Shown: positions 32,804 to 43,638 of the stretch, piece after piece
Numbering within the stretch: the stretch's first letter is position 1
How the letters are laid out: each line of letters starts with the position of its first letter
Origin: JBJKRF01 sp046704785
GTDB taxonomy: Bacteria; Chloroflexota; Anaerolineae; Anaerolineales; Villigracilaceae
Assembly (NCBI GenBank): GCA_046704785.1
Contig: JBJKRF010000105.1
Span: 1 to 58,242 of the forward strand
Reading direction: 5' to 3'
DNA: 58,242 nt
Position numbers and translations under genes: made by a program
The notes under the pieces: generated by a model
Database searches by the model: none
Seen by the model: the letters and a program-made list of their open reading frames with translations, nothing else
Told to the model about the DNA's origin: nothing

Positions 32804-34633
32804 TCAGGGCTCCCTCTGCCTGTTTTCGACGAATTGCTTCATCTGTTCGACGTACGCCAGACTCTGATGACGGAAATAGGTATTATAGAGCGTGGCGTAG
32901 TGGCCGCCTTGCGCCAACAAGTTCTCGTGGTTGCCTTCTTCGATGATCGCGCCATGATCCATGACCACGATACGGTCGGCGGCTCGGACGGTGGACAAGC
33001 GATGCGCAATCAGGATACTGGTCGCGTCCGACAGGATCAGGTTCAAGGCCTGCTGAATCTGCCATTCCGTGAACGGGTCGATACTGGCAGTGGCCTCATC
33101 CAGAATGAAAATGGCGGGACGCTGCACCAGGACGCGCATCAACGCGACGAGTTGGCGCTGTCCCATCGAGAGACGCGCGCCGCGCTCCCCGACTTCCGTC
33201 TCCAGGCCATTGGGGAGAGTCTCCAGCCATTCGCCTTCACCAATCCGGCGCGCCAGCGCAAGCATTTCAGCATCCTTCACGTTGGGGGCCGCGTAACGGA
33301 TATTCTCGGCCACCGTACCGGAGAACAGGAAAGGCACCTGCGAAACAATACCCAACTGGCGTCGGTACTGTAGTAAATCGAAAGCCCGGATGTCCATGCC
33401 ATCGACCAGCAAGCGGCCCGTCTGGAATTCGTAGAAACGCGCAATCAGTTTGGCGATGGACGATTTTCCGGCGCCGGTGTGGCCCACCAGCGCCAGATTC
33501 TCACGGGCATGGATGGTCAGATCGAAGTGGGACAGGATCGGTTCTTTGTCCGAATAACGGAATCCCATATCCTCGAAATGGATTTCTCCTGTCAGGCGCG
33601 GAATATCCCGATTGTCCACCTGCACCACGTTGGGGTCAGCATCGATCAGCGCAAAGACGCGTTCGGCGGCTGAAAGACCCTGTTGAATCTGCGCCCAAAA
33701 TGCAGACAGGTTCGAAATGGGGTTGACGAAGCTATCCAGGCTGAGCAGGAACAGGTACCACGCGCCGGCAGTGACAATGCCCTGTGCGACGTTCATCCCG
33801 CCGGTATAGACCAGAATCGCGGTGAACACGCCGCTGACAGCGTTCAGCGTGGGAAAGACCAGCGAAAGCACGAAGCCACGTTTGACGTTCACATGGTACG
33901 ATTGCTGATTGGCTTCATCGAAAAGGCCAAAGATGCTCTGCTCCTGGCGAAAGTTCTTGGCAATCGAGATGCCACTGACCGTTTCCTTGATGGCCGCATT
34001 CACCTCGGCCATGGCGCGCATGCCATCGCGCGTTACTTTGCGCGCCAGGTTGCGGTAGGCCGCCGTGAGCAGGAACATAAACGGCACAAAGGAGCACATG
34101 ATCAACGCCATGTGCCATTCGGTATGAAACATGACCACACCCAGAATGATGGCCGTGGCGATCTGCGAACTGACGTCAGTCACGATGACCACCAACTGGC
34201 CGAAATCGTACGTATCCGAAGTAATGCGCGAGACGATACGTCCCGACGAGAACTGGTCGTAGAACGACAAATCATGCTCGGCGGCGGCCTCGAAGGCCCG
34301 GGTCCGCAGCGTCATGACCACATCGCCCACGGCACGGACGACAAGCGCCCGCCGCGCCCAGTTCAGTCCCCATACGCCAGCGCCAATCAGAAACAAGGCC
34401 CCCCCTGCCAATAGAATCGATTGCAGGGTTGGGTGCGCTTTGATCAAATCGACGATACTGCTCACCACAACCGGCAGGGACGCCGCCGTAAAAGCAATCG
34501 CAGTGACAAGCACACCCACCCACGTAAACCGCTTAACGTGGGGCTTGAAATAGGCAATGATACGGCCAATCAACTGACGGTCGCTGTATTGGCGATCATA
34601 CTTTTCTGCGTTGAGTCCGGCAAAGAAGCCCAT
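32804..34633 (-). CDS. ABC exporter half-transporter, MdlB-like
   Basis: A 609-residue fusion of six-helix membrane domain (residues 30-320) and nucleotide-binding domain (about 355-590). Walker A is GHTGAGKSS, Walker B IFILDEATAS with the catalytic Glu, and the H-loop IAHRLST. The signature motif is LSMGQRQ in place of LSGGQ, a degenerate form. Together with the partner at 35149-36912, which has the opposite defect, this predicts a heterodimer with one working and one degenerate ATP site, as in TM287/288 and MdlAB. Substrate unknown; drugs or lipids are typical. panD lies between the two halves. Confidence 0.9.
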   Translation of the reverse strand: MGFFAGLNAEKYDRQYSDRQLIGRIIAYFKPHVKRFTWVGVLVTAIAFTAASLPVVVSSIVDLIKAHPTLQSILLAGGALFLIGAGVWGLNWARRALVVRAVGDVVMTLRTRAFEAAAEHDLSFYDQFSSGRIVSRITSDTYDFGQLVVIVTDVSSQIATAIILGVVMFHTEWHMALIMCSFVPFMFLLTAAYRNLARKVTRDGMRAMAEVNAAIKETVSGISIAKNFRQEQSIFGLFDEANQQSYHVNVKRGFVLSLVFPTLNAVSGVFTAILVYTGGMNVAQGIVTAGAWYLFLLSLDSFVNPISNLSAFWAQIQQGLSAAERVFALIDADPNVVQVDNRDIPRLTGEIHFEDMGFRYSDKEPILSHFDLTIHARENLALVGHTGAGKSSIAKLIARFYEFQTGRLLVDGMDIRAFDLLQYRRQLGIVSQVPFLFSGTVAENIRYAAPNVKDAEMLALARRIGEGEWLETLPNGLETEVGERGARLSMGQRQLVALMRVLVQRPAIFILDEATASIDPFTEWQIQQALNLILSDATSILIAHRLSTVRAADRIVVMDHGAIIEEGNHENLLAQGGHYATLYNTYFRHQSLAYVEQMKQFVENRQREP

Positions 34634-34712
34634 AGGTCGTTTAAGGTCGCTCCAATTCCGATTCGTTCAGGTCTGTCGGCCAGTTAAACCACTGCGCTCC
34701 GATGCAAAGGAG

Positions 34713-35054
34713 CTAAAGATACTGCACGAAGTGATTATGCGCGTCCACCAGGATTACTTTGGGCTCGATTGGATGGTCGCTCAATTCAAAGCCCATGATA
34801 ATAATTTCATCACCAGCTTTGATCAGGTGGGCCGCCGCGCCATTCATGGCAATCTGCCCAGAGCCGGCCTGGCCGGCAATCACGTACGTTTCCAACCGGA
34901 CGCCGCTGGTGTTGCTGACCACCAGCACTTTCTCACCAGACCACAATCCAACCTTCTCGATGAGTTCCTGGTCAATGGTGATACTGCCGACGTAGTTTAC
35001 ATCGGCTTGCGTCACGGTCGCTTTATGGATTTTCGAATGTAATACCCAACGCAC
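34713..35054 (-). CDS. panD: aspartate 1-decarboxylase
   Basis: Pyruvoyl-dependent enzyme that makes beta-alanine for pantothenate and coenzyme A. The 113-residue proenzyme has the self-cleavage site Gly-Ser in NYVGSITID (Ser becomes the pyruvoyl group), the N-terminal SKIHKATVTQAD and NGAAAHLIKAGDEIIIMGF. Initiation is at GTG with GGAG 9 nt upstream. The only other pantothenate genes would have to lie elsewhere. Its position between the two halves of an ABC exporter (gaps of 94 and 79 bp) is odd and may be accidental. Confidence 0.93.
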   Translation of the reverse strand: MRWVLHSKIHKATVTQADVNYVGSITIDQELIEKVGLWSGEKVLVVSNTSGVRLETYVIAGQAGSGQIAMNGAAAHLIKAGDEIIIMGFELSDHPIEPKVILVDAHNHFVQYL

Positions 35055-35148
35055 TTAAGGTATCTCCTTTAGAAATTCGCATTTCTCGCCGTCCCTGATT
35101 CTCGCAGCGAGCAAGGCAAACGATGCCCCAAAAGATTCGGAGGGAACT

Positions 35149-36912
35149 TTACTCACTAAAAATACGACGATAGGCTTCGGAAGTTTTCATCAGTTCATCG
35201 TGGTTGCCAATTGCAGCAATTTTACCCTTGCGCATCACGATAATCAGGTCTGCCCAACGAATTTGTGACAGGCGGTGTGTAATAATCAGCGTGGTACGTC
35301 CTTTGGCAGCATTGGCAATGGCGCGCTGGATCTTGTCTTCGGTGGCACTGTCGATAGCGCTGGTCGAATCGTCCAGGATCAAAATGCGCGGATCGGTCAG
35401 AAAGGCGCGCCCCAGCGCCAGGCGTTGGCGCTGCCCACCCGAAAGCGTCACACCGCGCTCACCGATGACGGTATCGTAGCCGTTTTCAAAGGTCCCGATG
35501 AACTCGTGAGCCTGGGCGGCTCTGGCAGCATAGATCACCTGGTCGCGTTCGGACTCAGGATGCCCAAAAGCGATGTTATCGGCGATGGAACGCGAGAAAA
35601 GGAAGATGTCCTGCTCGATCATCGAAATTTGCGAGCGCAGCGAGGCCAGATTCCACTGACGGACGTCGACTCCATCGACGAGCACCTGCCCCGCCGCCGC
35701 ATCATACGTGCGATTGACGAGTTTTACGAGCGAGGTTTTGCCCGCTCCCGTCTGCCCGACGATGGCAACCGTTTGTCCGGGTTTGACCTTGAACGAAACA
35801 TGTTCCAGCACAGACGTGCCATCAGGGTAGGCAAAAGACACGTCGCGGAATTCGATTTCGCCGCGCATCGTCCCGGCAAAGCCCCGCACGTTCTGGTCGA
35901 GATTCGTCTCATTATTGATCAGGTCGAGGATGCGGCGGGCGCTGGAAACGCCCAACGAAATCTGGGTATAGGCAAAGGTGGAGGCGAAGGTGGGAAACTC
36001 CAACATGCGCAGCAGCCCAAAGTAGGCCACTACCGCGCCAATATTGATCAGCCCCATTCGATACAGAATCAGCGCATGCACCAGGCCGCCGGCATAGGCC
36101 AATCCCAGCAACAAATTGGGCAGGAAACGCGCTTCGATATCGCCCTGGCGCACGAAGGCATTGCGCACTTTGCGTGCGTTATCGCCAAAACGGATCACCT
36201 CCGCACGCTCCTGGGCGGCCCCTTTCATGATCTCGACACCGTCCAGGGTCTCGGAGAGGTGGGTATTCATCTCTCCGAAGGAACTGCGCACCTCGTCGGT
36301 GATGGGCGCCATCGAATGCAGGTATTGCCACAGGGCCAACACGTAGCCAACGGCAAAAATAGCCGGCGTCAGCACCAGCGCCGGATTGTATTGCGGCGCA
36401 AAGAAGAACGGCATCGTCAGGAACAGGAACGAACCGACCACCAGGTTCACGCCAGGGCTGAACATGAGATTGACTTCGCGCACATCGTTGGTCGCCCGCG
36501 CCATGGTATCGCCCACCGGCTGCAAATTATGGAAGGTCATGCTTTTGCCAAGCAGCGAAAGATACAGGTCGTCGCGGATATTGCGCTCGATTTTCTGTGC
36601 CATCAGTTCGGAGCCGAAGTTGCGGCCCAGTTGCAAGACACCGCGCAAGAGTTGCGTCAGGCCCAGGGTGATACCCAGGGGAATCAACACAGATATGTCT
36701 GGCGGGGTTTGCAGCATGGAGTTGAACGCGTCGCCTATCAATACGGGAACGAAAGCCGCCATGGCCGCATTCCCCAAGGCCCCCAGGAAGATCATTAGCA
36801 GGATATACCAATAGCGGCGCGCGTGCGACCAGATCCAACGCACGGGTCCGCGTTTGTCAGAGACGAAATTACGTGGAAGCGTGAACTCAACGGAAAGAGA
36901 CGCCGATGACAT
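35149..36912 (-). CDS. ABC exporter half-transporter, MdlA-like
   Basis: A 587-residue half-transporter: six transmembrane helices (residues 35-315) and a nucleotide-binding domain. Walker A is GQTGAGKTS, the signature motif a canonical LSGGQRQRLALGRA, and Walker B ILILDDSTSAID, in which Asp replaces the catalytic Glu. The H-loop ITHRLSQ is intact. The degenerate Walker B of this protein would face the degenerate LSMGQ of the partner at 32804-34633, giving one inactive site in the heterodimer. It opens the transcription unit; an extended -10 box lies 6 nt before the ATG. Confidence 0.9.
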   Translation of the reverse strand: MSSASLSVEFTLPRNFVSDKRGPVRWIWSHARRYWYILLMIFLGALGNAAMAAFVPVLIGDAFNSMLQTPPDISVLIPLGITLGLTQLLRGVLQLGRNFGSELMAQKIERNIRDDLYLSLLGKSMTFHNLQPVGDTMARATNDVREVNLMFSPGVNLVVGSFLFLTMPFFFAPQYNPALVLTPAIFAVGYVLALWQYLHSMAPITDEVRSSFGEMNTHLSETLDGVEIMKGAAQERAEVIRFGDNARKVRNAFVRQGDIEARFLPNLLLGLAYAGGLVHALILYRMGLINIGAVVAYFGLLRMLEFPTFASTFAYTQISLGVSSARRILDLINNETNLDQNVRGFAGTMRGEIEFRDVSFAYPDGTSVLEHVSFKVKPGQTVAIVGQTGAGKTSLVKLVNRTYDAAAGQVLVDGVDVRQWNLASLRSQISMIEQDIFLFSRSIADNIAFGHPESERDQVIYAARAAQAHEFIGTFENGYDTVIGERGVTLSGGQRQRLALGRAFLTDPRILILDDSTSAIDSATEDKIQRAIANAAKGRTTLIITHRLSQIRWADLIIVMRKGKIAAIGNHDELMKTSEAYRRIFSE

Positions 36913-36918
36913 GGAACG

Positions 36919-36927
36919 ATTTTATCA
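36919..36927 (-). promoter_or_regulatory. extended -10 box 6 nt before the ABC exporter operon ATG
   Basis: Minus strand TGATAAAAT, 6 nt, ATG at 36912. No Shine-Dalgarno sequence. Predicted leaderless start of the ABC-panD-ABC-DedA unit. Confidence 0.55.
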
Positions 36928-37179
36928 CTTGCGCCCCGGCGCGGAAAAAGAAACGTCACGGCGGAGACCATGAATATCTTGCTACCCCCATTGGATTGCT
37001 CCCCTTGCCTTCTCTCAGCCAGAACGGCTAACACCGCAACTCCTTAAGTTGTAGGGTTGCGTTCTGGATTTTTCCCCGAAAACCAGACTTTGGCCCTCCA
37101 CTTTCATAAAGTTGCAGCGCCAGAGAAACAACGACTGAACCAAGTGGGCGACCCCACCCAAGGCCCAAGGATCAAAAAA

Positions 37180-38025
37180 TCAGGCAATCAGTTCCCAACT
37201 GACCTGCCACAGGCGCTCGGCCACCTCCTGATCGTACGAGGCAGGGTCCGAATCGATGGCCTTCGAATCGCTGAAATATTTTCCCGTAACGCCTTCCACC
37301 TCCGGCGAGGAAGCCAGATAAATGCTCGTCGCCGCCCCTTCGTCTTTTTGACGGATGAACGGCCCGATCAGCCCCATGCCCAGGCGGAATAATAGGCCAT
37401 TGTTTTTGGCAAAACCCGTGGCTACGAATCCGGGATGCAGCGCATTGGCCGTCACGGCAGTCCCTTCGAGTTTGCGCGCCAACGCGTATGTGAACAGGAT
37501 GTTCGCCAGTTTCGAGCGGCCGTAGGCCGTCATGCCCCGATAATTCTTCTCGCATTGCAGATCGTCGAAATCGATCTTCTCACCGCGATGGGCGCGTGAC
37601 GAGACGTTGACGATGCGCGCCGCTCCGCTGGCTTTGAGCAGATCGAGCAGCAAGTTGGTCAGATGGAAATAGCTGAGATGGTTGAGCGCAAAGGTCATCT
37701 CCAGCCCATCCGCCGAAAGCTGGCGGCTCATGAAGAGCATGCCCGCATTGTTGACCAGCACGTCCAGGCGGGTATGGCGCTTCTTGAACTCGAAAGCAAC
37801 CTGGCTGACGCCGTCCCGCGTGGAAAGGTCTGCGGCGATGTACTCGACGAGCGGGTTGCCCGTCTCGGCTTTGATCTGCTCGACGACGGTAGCGCACTTC
37901 TGCGGATTGCGGCTGACGACGACGGTTTGCGCACCCAGGCGGGCCAGTTCACGCGCCGTGACCAACCCGATTCCGGAAGTCGCACCCGTCACAAGGATCG
38001 TTTTATCTTGCATGGAAGGGGCCAT
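37180..38025 (-). CDS. short-chain dehydrogenase (retinol dehydrogenase-like SDR)
   Basis: A 281-residue SDR: cofactor loop TGATSGIGLVTARELARLG, NNAG motif VLVNNAGMLFM, catalytic Ser in VNVSSRAHRG and active-site AYGRSKLANILF. The extended KIDFDDLQ segment and the C-terminal KYFSDSKA are typical of the WWOX/retinol-dehydrogenase-like group that acts on bulky or lipid alcohols. The start at 38025 has GGAG 7 nt upstream. The frame extends further up through a palindromic repeat, which argues against an upstream start. Substrate unknown. Confidence 0.87.
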   Translation of the reverse strand: MAPSMQDKTILVTGATSGIGLVTARELARLGAQTVVVSRNPQKCATVVEQIKAETGNPLVEYIAADLSTRDGVSQVAFEFKKRHTRLDVLVNNAGMLFMSRQLSADGLEMTFALNHLSYFHLTNLLLDLLKASGAARIVNVSSRAHRGEKIDFDDLQCEKNYRGMTAYGRSKLANILFTYALARKLEGTAVTANALHPGFVATGFAKNNGLLFRLGMGLIGPFIRQKDEGAATSIYLASSPEVEGVTGKYFSDSKAIDSDPASYDQEVAERLWQVSWELIA

Positions 38026-38048
38026 CTTTATTCTCCATAAGAATCGCT

Positions 38049-38082
38049 GTACGGGCGCATCGCGATGCGCCCCAACCGACCA
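38049..38082 (+). repeat. 34-bp palindromic repeat, intergenic copy
   Basis: GTACGGGCGCATCGCGATGC, then GCCCCAACCGACCA, centred on the self-complementary GGGCGCATCGCGATGCGCCC (38053-38072). It is identical at 33 of 34 positions to the reverse complement of 39208-39241 inside tex. Confidence 0.8.
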
Positions 38083-38084
38083 CT

Positions 38085-38251
38085 GCTGGCAGACAAGCAC
38101 TTACGCACACGAGCAGCATCTTCTCATAAAATCGAGATGGAGCCCCGAAAGGTTTCCTTCGCTGGCGAATTTGCCAGCAAGACCCGTTTACGCGAAAAAC
38201 CTTCAGGGTCTTTTCTACCCCAAACTATAGAGAAGATACCATGAGCATCAC
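38085..38251. other. intergenic region with stem-forming sequence downstream of tex
   Basis: It contains GCTGGC-n6-GCCAGC at about 38161-38178 and flanking segments that resemble each other in inverted form (CCGAAAGGTTT and AAACCTTCAGGG). It may be the tex terminator or another repeat. No gene seen. Confidence 0.35.
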
Positions 38252-40414
<2,163 letters not shown>

Positions 40415-40421
40415 GCGCGCG

Positions 40422-40430
40422 ATTCTACCA
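40422..40430 (-). promoter_or_regulatory. extended -10 box 7 nt before the tex ATG
   Basis: Minus strand TGGTAGAAT, 7 nt, ATG at 40414. No Shine-Dalgarno sequence. Predicted leaderless. Confidence 0.5.
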
Positions 40431-40603
40431 TAGGCAGCCCAGGCTAAATTTATCGTTTTTGCAGGCTCTCTGGGAGTCGCGCTGCTCATATCTGCACCGG
40501 CTCCCTTACTGCATAGCCTTTTGGCAACGAACTCTAGAGGGGAGTGTTTTAGCTTGCAAGCTGGCAATCCGGCCAGATTTAACACTATTCGAGGAGAGTA
40601 AAA

Positions 40604-40753
40604 ATGAAATTGCCCAAAAACCTTGCGACTATTCTGTTGGCCGTTTACTTGATCCTGGCCGGCGTAGCAGTTTTCTTCAAATTTCCATTTATGGAACAAA
40701 TCACCGGCATTTGTGCAATTCTTGCCGGAATTCTATTCCTGGTCAAGAAATAA
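40604..40753 (+). CDS. small two-helix membrane protein, 49 aa
   Basis: A 49-residue open frame starting MKLPKNLATILLAVYLILAG and ending LFLVKK, with two hydrophobic helices (about residues 7-26 and 32-47) joined by a short loop (KFPFMEQ). GAGGAG lies 8 nt before the ATG, and a clean terminator follows 15 bp after the stop, so it has all the marks of a real monocistronic gene. The layout (KK-ended double hairpin) resembles short membrane proteins of unknown role. It is divergent from tex. Confidence 0.75.
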   Translation: MKLPKNLATILLAVYLILAGVAVFFKFPFMEQITGICAILAGILFLVKK

Positions 40754-40767
40754 CGTCTTTTGGCGAG

Positions 40768-40796
40768 CAGCCTCCCCGCGTGGGAGGCTGTTTTGT
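40768..40796 (+). terminator. Rho-independent terminator of the 49-residue gene
   Basis: CAGCCTCCC, CGCGT, GGGAGGCTG then TTTTGTT: perfect 9-bp stem with a T run. Confidence 0.85.
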
Positions 40797-40899
40797 TATG
40801 ACGAATTTGACTGGCTGAGGATTTCATCCATATACTTATCCTAATCGATAAACCATCTCTCACCGACCCAAGTGACTACGCCCAGAAAGGAAATTCGGG

Positions 40900-42213
40900 A
40901 TGATAACTGCTGAGAAGTTCGTGCGTCCACCGATGTCTACCGTGCGGCAGGTCTTGCTGAGTTTCTACTGGTTTTCCATCAACCTGATGTGGGCCGCCAT
41001 CCTGATCGTGACGATGCCCAGCCAGATCAAGGCTGCGGTGGGAAACAGCACCAAAGGCACCAGCCTGGGATTGGTGCTGGGCGCGGGGGCGTTCGTCTCG
41101 TTGCTGGCCGCGCCTATCTTCGGCGCGCTCTCAGACCGCATCCGCCTGCCGGGTGGCCGCCGCAAGCCCTGGATCGTGGTCGGCACGCTGGGGACGGTCG
41201 TCACCCTGTTCGGGCTGGCGAATTTGATCCGGCCCGGCCAACCCGGGTCGTTGGTGGGATGGAGCGTCGCCTTCCTGCTCTGGCAATTTTTCAGCAACAT
41301 CGCCACCGCCCCGTATAGCGCCCTGATCCCCGACCTGGTGCCGCCCGAACAGCGCGGCTCGGCTTCCGGCTGGCTGGGACTGATGACTATTCTGGGCACG
41401 TTCGTCGGCGGCGTGACAGGGTTTCTCGTCGGGCCCCTGGGCATCCCGAACATCTATCTGCTGATGGGAATCATGCTACTGCTCGGTATGCTGGTCACCA
41501 TTTTCGGCGTGGACGAGTTGAACGCCCCTCGCAGCCTGCCCCCCTTTCAGTTGGGGGAATTCCTGCACGGGTTGTACGAACCCTTCCAGCACGCCGATTT
41601 CGCCTGGGTCGTGCTGACCCGTCTGCTGGTGACGATGGGCATCTATACCGTGCAGGAATTCATCCAATATTATCTGGGAGATGTGATCGGCGCGCCTTTC
41701 GTCCTGGCCGGTTTCGGCACGGTAGCCACCACGCCCGAAGCGGCGGTGTCCTTCTTCCTGCCGGCTTTGCTGCTGGGCGCGCTCATCACCACGCTCATTG
41801 CCGGAATCCTGTCCGATAAATACGGGCGCAAACTGATGGTATATCTCTCCGGCGCCTTTATGGGACTCGTTTGCCTGGTCTTCGTGCTCTTCCATTCGTT
41901 CACGTTGGCGGTCTTGATGGGGGTGGTCTTTGGTCTGGGATATGGCGCTTATCAGAGCGTGGATTGGGCGCTGGCTTCGGATGTGCTGCCCTCCCTCGAT
42001 GATTACGCAAAGGACATGGGCGTTTGGCACATCGCGGTAGTGCTGCCGCAAGTGATCGCCACACCCATCGCCGGGGCCCTGCTCGACAATTTCCAACGCG
42101 TCGGCGCAGCAGAAAACATGCCGAACCTGGGATATGCGGTTATTTTTCTGGTGGCAGTGGTGTACTTCATCCTGGGAACGGTTTTCGTCAAGCAGATCAA
42201 AAGCGTGCGCTGA
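40900..42213 (+). CDS. MFS transporter
   Basis: A 437-residue protein with twelve predicted membrane helices. The MFS signature between helices 2 and 3 is visible in FGALSDRIRLPGGRRKPWI, and its repeat in the second half in GILSDKYGRKLMVYLSG. The charged cytoplasmic loop separates the two six-helix bundles near residue 205. The arrangement with RxxxGRRKPW resembles sugar:cation (SUT/GPH-like) porters, but the substrate is not evident. AAGGAAA precedes the ATG. No enzyme gene is coupled to it. Confidence 0.85.
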   Translation: MITAEKFVRPPMSTVRQVLLSFYWFSINLMWAAILIVTMPSQIKAAVGNSTKGTSLGLVLGAGAFVSLLAAPIFGALSDRIRLPGGRRKPWIVVGTLGTVVTLFGLANLIRPGQPGSLVGWSVAFLLWQFFSNIATAPYSALIPDLVPPEQRGSASGWLGLMTILGTFVGGVTGFLVGPLGIPNIYLLMGIMLLLGMLVTIFGVDELNAPRSLPPFQLGEFLHGLYEPFQHADFAWVVLTRLLVTMGIYTVQEFIQYYLGDVIGAPFVLAGFGTVATTPEAAVSFFLPALLLGALITTLIAGILSDKYGRKLMVYLSGAFMGLVCLVFVLFHSFTLAVLMGVVFGLGYGAYQSVDWALASDVLPSLDDYAKDMGVWHIAVVLPQVIATPIAGALLDNFQRVGAAENMPNLGYAVIFLVAVVYFILGTVFVKQIKSVR

Positions 42214-42309
42214 CGATTTCTGTTTTCCCTATTCCGGATAACCAGTGAAATGAAGCGGATTGATGGAGGTTTTCATCACGCTGATTCCCAAAGGGCCAGA
42301 AAAATTGGG

Positions 42310-42315
42310 TACAAT
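42310..42315 (+). promoter_or_regulatory. -10 box 6 nt before the SH3b lipoprotein ATG
   Basis: TACAAT, 6 nt, ATG at 42322. The transcript for the surface cluster is predicted to start at the initiation codon. Confidence 0.5.
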
Positions 42316-42321
42316 CAGGGG

Positions 42322-43548
42322 ATGCAAAAAACCGCAATTTCCCTTGTTCTGCTCGTTACATTGACGGCCTGTTCATTGCAGGTCTCTGACCAGGCAACGC
42401 CGGAGCCTTCTGCGGTCACATTCTCCACAGCGACTCTCATGCCCACGTTCACGCCGCGCCCCGCGCCAACGGAGGCTCCGCCAACGGTAGCTCCAACCAT
42501 CGAACCGATCGGGGGCATCGTCACAACGCAATTAAACGTGCGCAGCGGCCCTGACCAGGGCCAGTCGGCTTTGGGATTGCTCGGCCCCGGCGCGCAGGTA
42601 CAGGTCATCGGGAAGGACTCGTCCGGCCAATGGTGGGAAATCGTCTACAGCAACTCGCCCAACGGCACGGGTTGGATCGTCGCGCAGTACGTCAACATGA
42701 AGAGCGACACAAGCAATGTGCCCGTCGTCCAGGCGGCAGTGGCCCTCCCAAGCGCCACGCCGGCAGCTTCCGGCGGTCAGGCTACGAGTCAACCCACCAG
42801 CCCGCAGGCCACTTCCGCTCAACCGACGCCACCAGCCTTTACGGCAACGCCAAACGGCCAGAGCGCCCAGGTCACCCAGGAGATCAACGTCCGCGCCGGG
42901 CCGGGCACCACCTTCGGCGCGCTGGGCCTGCTTAACCCCGGCGACTCGGTCACACTGACGGGCCGTAACCAGACGAACACCTGGTTGCAGGTCAACTATC
43001 CCGCCGGGCCGGGCGGCAAAGGCTGGATCGCTGCGCTCTACCTGAAAGTCTCCGGCACGCTGGACGGCTTGCCTTATTACGACAACCAGGGCACGCCGGT
43101 GACCCCGCCCGAACCCGTCGTCAACCAACCGACGCCTTCCCCCACGCCTTACGCGCCGGCCCCCGACGATAAAGATTCACAGGATAACCCGGCTGTCAAA
43201 CTGACCTTCTCCCCCTCGGGCGGGCGTCTGTTCAGCTACGCCAGCGACCTGTCGTCTCCCCAAGGAGACGCCGAAGATTGGGTCGCTTTTACGCCGTACG
43301 GCCCGACAGCCGATCAACCGACATACGTTTACTTGACCTTAAAGTGCAGCGGCAACGGCGGCATCACTGCCACGCTTCTGCAGGACGGCCAGCCTGTGCC
43401 AGACGTCCAGCCTTTATTGTGTGGACAGTACGATCTGGGCGTCAAAGTGCTCGGCGGCAAAAACTATACGCTGGCCTTGAAAGCCGACAGTTCAGGCAGC
43501 GGCCTGCGATACGTCAGTTACGTACTCACGCTCAAAGTCAACCAATGA
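42322..43548 (+). CDS. lipoprotein with two SH3b domains and a PPC-like C-terminal domain
   Basis: A 408-residue predicted lipoprotein: lipobox LTAC with Cys17, a Thr/Pro-rich linker, SH3b domain 1 (about 68-128, LNVRSGPDQGQSALGLLG, WWEIVYSNSPNGTGWI), another linker, SH3b domain 2 (about 180-245, INVRAGPGTTFGALGLL, GKGWIAALYL), then a beta-sandwich (about 290-408) with EDWVAFTPY and LLCGQYDLGVKV reminiscent of pre-peptidase C-terminal domains. SH3b domains bind peptidoglycan or cell wall ligands. A frame upstream has no signal peptide and is rejected. A paralogue follows in tandem. Confidence 0.85.
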   Translation: MQKTAISLVLLVTLTACSLQVSDQATPEPSAVTFSTATLMPTFTPRPAPTEAPPTVAPTIEPIGGIVTTQLNVRSGPDQGQSALGLLGPGAQVQVIGKDSSGQWWEIVYSNSPNGTGWIVAQYVNMKSDTSNVPVVQAAVALPSATPAASGGQATSQPTSPQATSAQPTPPAFTATPNGQSAQVTQEINVRAGPGTTFGALGLLNPGDSVTLTGRNQTNTWLQVNYPAGPGGKGWIAALYLKVSGTLDGLPYYDNQGTPVTPPEPVVNQPTPSPTPYAPAPDDKDSQDNPAVKLTFSPSGGRLFSYASDLSSPQGDAEDWVAFTPYGPTADQPTYVYLTLKCSGNGGITATLLQDGQPVPDVQPLLCGQYDLGVKVLGGKNYTLALKADSSGSGLRYVSYVLTLKVNQ

Positions 43549-43638
43549 AATGAAAGGATGGCTCTTCGGAAAATTGTGCAGCAGGAACATACTTCCAGTT
43601 TTCACAACGAATTCCAAAGAGCCGACAGGGTTTTTGAA

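Noticed and set aside
35275..36798. 507-codon plus-strand open frame opposite the MdlA-like gene
   Set aside because: Shadow of a clear ABC transporter; no ribosome binding site or family match.
40415..40699. 95-codon upstream extension of tex
   Set aside because: No ribosome binding site, no match to Tex, and the -10 box before the 40414 ATG fits the downstream start.
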